Position numbers and translations under genes: made by a program
From: a marine gamma proteobacterium HTCC2143
GTDB taxonomy: Bacteria; Pseudomonadota; Gammaproteobacteria; Pseudomonadales; Dasaniaceae
Direction: 5' to 3'
Length of the DNA: 64,000 nt
Assembly (NCBI GenBank): GCA_000169075.1
Contig: AAVT01000002.1
Location: 1-64,000, forward strand
Notes under the pieces: model-generated
What the model was told of the DNA's origin: nothing
What the model saw: only the letters and a program-made list of their open reading frames with translations
The model's database searches: none
In this document: positions 63,957 to 64,000 of the stretch, one piece after another
How positions within the stretch are numbered: position 1 is the stretch's first letter
Layout: the number at the start of each line of letters is the position of its first letter

Positions 63957-64000
63957 AGTTAGTCCGTACGGTAGTTAGCATTACAAGGTTCCGTTATAGC

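Overview
The window is about 64 kb of chromosome from a Gram-negative bacterium, most likely a marine-type gammaproteobacterium. Supporting evidence is two large TonB-dependent receptors, gammaproteobacterial versions of nei, ybiT, alaA, epmC, xni, pdxB, yheU and zntR, the hom-thrC-recJ neighbourhood, and a wax ester synthase. A Cellvibrionales-like lineage (Spongiibacteraceae or Halieaceae) fits the gene content, but this is inference. Genes are dense and mostly core metabolism. I see no prophage, insertion sequence, CRISPR array or rRNA.

Layout. 1-5.6 kb: hom (cut by the window edge), thrC, recJ and a sterol-desaturase-family gene. 5.6-7.9 kb: a gene-poor stretch holding at least four very small genes with good ribosome binding sites and three FNR/ANR-like boxes (TTGAT-N4-ATCAA type). 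One of the four encodes a CsrA-like protein lacking the key RNA-binding arginines. 7.9-16.3 kb: nei, tRNA-Arg, DAHP synthase, an AcuI-type reductase, an alcohol dehydrogenase without its structural-zinc cysteines, a Na/Pi cotransporter-like protein, panD and a DUF819 protein. 16.5-24.6 kb: two TonB-dependent receptors, a carboxymuconolactone decarboxylase-like protein and a stand-alone TrpB2. 24.9-30.5 kb: tRNA-His, tRNA-Pro, folD, leuA with a structured leader, an Lrp-type regulator, and ybiT. 30.7-39.2 kb: a DUF169 protein, an M20 deacylase and the complete formate dehydrogenase operon fdsGBA-fdhD-fdsD. 39.2-46.6 kb: GNAT, wax ester synthase, a deazaflavin-type nitroreductase-like protein, a SIMPL protein, an MFS carrier, a PNPOx-like protein with an apparent ATT start, and a zntR-permease metal efflux operon with a MerR-type 19-bp-spacer promoter. 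46.9-64 kb: acyltransferases, an M20 carboxypeptidase, a double DsbA-like protein, purU, a GcvR-like ACT protein, frmA-fghA-yheU, tusA, epmC, xni, pdxB, an ATP-NAD kinase-like protein, alaA, msrB and a coiled-coil membrane protein.

How the genes work together. A one-carbon theme runs through the window. FrmA and FghA convert formaldehyde to formate, PurU releases formate from 10-formyl-THF, FolD interconverts folate C1 units, and the FDS complex oxidises formate to CO2 with NAD+. Threonine, leucine, aromatic, alanine, pantothenate and PLP synthesis are each represented by one or more steps. The most unusual region is the FNR-box microprotein island at 5.8-7.9 kb. It looks like a small, probably oxygen-responsive regulon whose members are too short for routine gene calling.
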